Both the position numbers and the translations under genes were made by a program. DNA of 7,701 bases from Anaerolineaceae bacterium (GTDB taxonomy: Bacteria > Chloroflexota > Anaerolineae > Anaerolineales > Anaerolineaceae). The stretch spans positions 1 to 7,701 of the forward strand of contig JACZIY010000606.1 in assembly GCA_014860845.1 (NCBI GenBank), written 5' to 3'. Of this stretch, positions 6,165 to 7,701 are shown piece after piece. The notes beneath the pieces are model-generated. The model ran no database searches. It worked only from the letters and a program-made list of their open reading frames with translations, and was not told the origin of the DNA. Positions within the stretch are counted from its first letter, which is position 1. Each line of letters begins with the position of its first letter.

Positions 6165-6893
6165 TTGAACCAGGAACCTGAAAAAATTAGAATGTATCGT
6201 TATTATGATCTGATCATGGTCTTATTTGTGACTGTGTTGATCCTGAGCAATATCGCTTCTTCAGCCAAGATTGTTGATTGGGGTGTCAATTTATTCGGTG
6301 TTCCCCTCGCTTTTGATGCAGGCACCATCCTTTTCCCCATCAGTTACATTTTTGGAGATGTTTTAACAGAAGTATATGGTTTCCGTCGATCACGGCGTGT
6401 CATCTGGGCTGGATTTGCCGCCCTGGCATTCAGTTCATTGATTCTGGCGATCGTTAAATTATTACCTGGAGAAGCAGCCTGGCAGGAATATGCTGGTCAA
6501 AGCGCATACGATGTTATCCTGGGCGGTATGAGTACCGGTGGCATTGTGATTGCCAGTTTGTTGGCTTATCTGGTAGGTGAATTTAGCAACTCGGTCACCA
6601 TGGCAAAAATAAAAGTAAAAACAGCGGGTCGCTTTTTGTGGATCAGAACTATCAGCTCCACTCTAATCGGACAGGGCTTTGACACCTTGATTTTTGTAAC
6701 CGTTGCAACATTGTTAGGTGTTTTTCCCTGGGTAATCTGGGGTAGTCTGGTGCTCACCAATTACATCTTCAAAGTCGGCATTGAAGTGCTGATGACCCCT
6801 GCAACCTACCTGGTGGTATCAAAACTCAAACAGGTTGAGAGCGAAGATTTCTATGATCATAACACGCGCTTTAAGTTTTTTGCGATGAATTAA
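6165..6893 (+). CDS. yhhQ: YhhQ-family queuosine-precursor transporter
   Basis: YhhQ (DUF165/QPTR) proteins sit in the inner membrane and import queuosine precursors, chiefly preQ0/preQ1, and queuine in some species. The 242-residue protein has about six membrane helices, near residues 15-33, 44-66, 79-99, 117-138, 165-185 and 187-208. Family landmarks are ISYIFGDVLTEVYG (59-72), LVGEFSNSVTMAKIK (136-150), RTISSTLIGQGFDTLIF (161-177), KVGIEVLMTPATYLVV (203-218) and a C-terminal DFYDHNTRFKFF (228-239), which matches the usual 'FD..T.FNPF' tail. Translation begins at TTG with a good ribosome binding site. It is divergent from rsmE and converges with rsmI, with only three bases between stops. 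Together with Tgt in this window it points to salvage of a deazaguanine. Which base it carries cannot be told from sequence. I saw no preQ1 riboswitch in the short leader. Confidence 0.93.
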   Translation: MNQEPEKIRMYRYYDLIMVLFVTVLILSNIASSAKIVDWGVNLFGVPLAFDAGTILFPISYIFGDVLTEVYGFRRSRRVIWAGFAALAFSSLILAIVKLLPGEAAWQEYAGQSAYDVILGGMSTGGIVIASLLAYLVGEFSNSVTMAKIKVKTAGRFLWIRTISSTLIGQGFDTLIFVTVATLLGVFPWVIWGSLVLTNYIFKVGIEVLMTPATYLVVSKLKQVESEDFYDHNTRFKFFAMN

Positions 6894-6896
6894 GAC

Positions 6897-7580
6897 CTAT
6901 TCATCGGAGATTGTTTCCGTTTTTCCACCAATCAGGACACAATATTCACCCAGAATGGATTCCGATTCAAATCGTTCCATCAGTTCTGTCAGCGAAGCGC
7001 GATACATGGTTTCAAATTTTTTGGTAAGGTCATTGGCTATAGCAGCTGGACGATCCCCGTAGACCTCCAGAGCATCCTGTAAAAATGCTTTCAATCGATA
7101 GGGGCTTTCATAAAAAATGAGGGTGTGCGGCGATTGTGCATCAATAGCCAGCCATCGTTTCCGTGGACCTGCCTTGCGGGGCGGAAATCCGCGAAATGTA
7201 AAACTGTGAACCGCTAAACCGGAAAGCACAAGTGCAGTGATTAACGCCGTCGGACCAGGAATCGCGGTCATTTCAATATTTGCTGCCAGCGCTTCACGCA
7301 CCAAGGTAAATCCCGGATCACTGACGGAGGGAGTTCCAGCGTCCGAAACCAATGCAATCTGATTTCCTGCATTTAAGAGTCCCATCAATTTGGGTAATGT
7401 TCGTTTTTCATTATCTTCACGAAAGGATATTTGTGGCTTGTGGATATCAAAATGCTTCAACAAAACACCAGTCTTACGCGTATCTTCACTGACGACGTAG
7501 TCCACTGAACGCAATGTTTCAATGGCGCGTAGAGACATATCACCTAAATTTCCAATCGGGGTTGAAACGATATAAAGCAT
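6897..7580 (-). CDS. rsmI: 16S rRNA 2'-O-methyltransferase RsmI (C1402), short form
   Basis: RsmI is a tetrapyrrole-methylase-fold SAM enzyme that 2'-O-methylates C1402 in helix 44. The protein opens directly with [20 protein letters not shown] (2-21) and continues with the family motifs [14 protein letters not shown] (31-44), [15 protein letters not shown] (76-90), [11 protein letters not shown] (107-117), [11 protein letters not shown] (153-163) and [12 protein letters not shown] (183-194). It stops at 227 residues, soon after the GEYCVLIGG strand (211-219). E. coli RsmI has 286 residues, about 45 of them a C-terminal helical domain that is missing here. The N-terminal extension of some homologs is absent too. 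The catalytic fold is complete, so it should be functional. The stop is three bases from the yhhQ stop, leaving no room for a lost domain between the genes. No strong ribosome binding site precedes the ATG. Confidence 0.94.
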   Translation of the reverse strand: MLYIVSTPIGNLGDMSLRAIETLRSVDYVVSEDTRKTGVLLKHFDIHKPQISFREDNEKRTLPKLMGLLNAGNQIALVSDAGTPSVSDPGFTLVREALAANIEMTAIPGPTALITALVLSGLAVHSFTFRGFPPRKAGPRKRWLAIDAQSPHTLIFYESPYRLKAFLQDALEVYGDRPAAIANDLTKKFETMYRASLTELMERFESESILGEYCVLIGGKTETISDE

Positions 7581-7625
7581 ATTTTCTATAGTCCGTAATA
7601 TGAAGACTCTTGATCAATCAACCTA

Positions 7626-7631
7626 ATTATA
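7626..7631 (-). promoter_or_regulatory. Probable -10 element for rsmI
   Basis: On the minus strand this is TATAAT, giving a leader of roughly 38 bases to the ATG at 7580. The -35 position (AACAAC on the minus strand) is poor. A TTGACC lies at 7668-7663 on the minus strand but 31 bases away, too far to pair with it, just below an A/T tract (7671-7683) that could act as an UP element. Confidence 0.35.
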
Positions 7632-7644
7632 CTGATTTTGGCTC

Positions 7645-7662
7645 GCTGGTTGTTTAATCAGC
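7645..7662. repeat. Inverted repeat in the rsmI upstream region
   Basis: GCTGGTT and AATCAGC form a seven-base dyad (one G-U pair when read as + strand RNA) around a four-base loop. No T-run follows directly on either strand, so it is not a typical terminator. It covers the -35 region of the proposed rsmI promoter and could be an operator. Confidence 0.3.
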
Positions 7663-7701
7663 GGTCAAGGAAAAAAAATTTTTGGTTTTAAATTCTTGGC
7701 T

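Noticed and set aside
7645..7683. Intrinsic terminator near the right edge
   Set aside because: The hairpin at 7645-7662 is separated from the T-run by a GGTCAAGG segment and an A-tract, and no + strand gene in the window ends nearby.
1..7701. CRISPR array, insertion sequence, tRNA or rRNA gene
   Set aside because: I saw no spaced direct repeats, no transposase or terminal inverted repeats, and no tRNA-like or rRNA sequence on either strand by eye.

Overview
The window is bacterial. RsmE and RsmI are bacterial-type rRNA modification enzymes, the genes are packed tightly with short overlaps, and base composition looks to be in the low-to-mid 40s % GC, with the first kilobase more AT-rich. Taxonomy is uncertain. 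The style (divergent Tgt, YhhQ transporter, Rmt-like methyltransferases outside any antibiotic cluster, weak or absent Shine-Dalgarno sites) would fit an uncultured Chloroflexota/Anaerolineae-type genome, but that is a guess.

Layout. Positions 8-939 hold a two-gene cassette on the + strand: an unrecognised six-helix membrane protein overlapping a small winged-helix regulator. Positions 1007-3730 hold a coupled + strand trio: a divergent tRNA-guanine transglycosylase (Tgt) and two tandem paralogs of the ArmA/RmtB/FmrO family, which makes m7G1405 in 16S rRNA and confers aminoglycoside resistance in other bacteria. An RsmF-like m5C methyltransferase follows 34 bp later (3765-5261). It converges with rsmE on the - strand (5274-5999). 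A 165-bp divergent promoter region separates rsmE from a YhhQ-type queuosine-precursor transporter on + (6165-6893), which converges, with a 3-bp gap, with a short rsmI on - (6897-7580). The last 121 bp hold the rsmI upstream region.

How the genes may work together. Apart from the first cassette, every gene is tied to RNA modification. By family knowledge RsmI (Cm1402), the Rmt family (m7G1405), RsmF (m5C1407) and RsmE (m3U1498) all act on helix 44 or its immediate decoding-centre surroundings in 16S rRNA. Tgt and YhhQ belong to 7-deazaguanine (queuosine) metabolism, which acts on the tRNA anticodon read in that same centre. The window therefore looks like a decoding-centre modification island. 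The most unusual part is the Tgt-Rmt-Rmt trio: an altered base-binding loop in the Tgt, one Rmt paralog that keeps the family motifs, and one that has lost several. No drug-biosynthesis or mobile-element gene is visible, so a native role in ribosome or tRNA modification is at least as likely as resistance. No rRNA, tRNA, CRISPR array, insertion sequence or convincing intrinsic terminator was found, and no gene-free stretch exceeds 165 bp.
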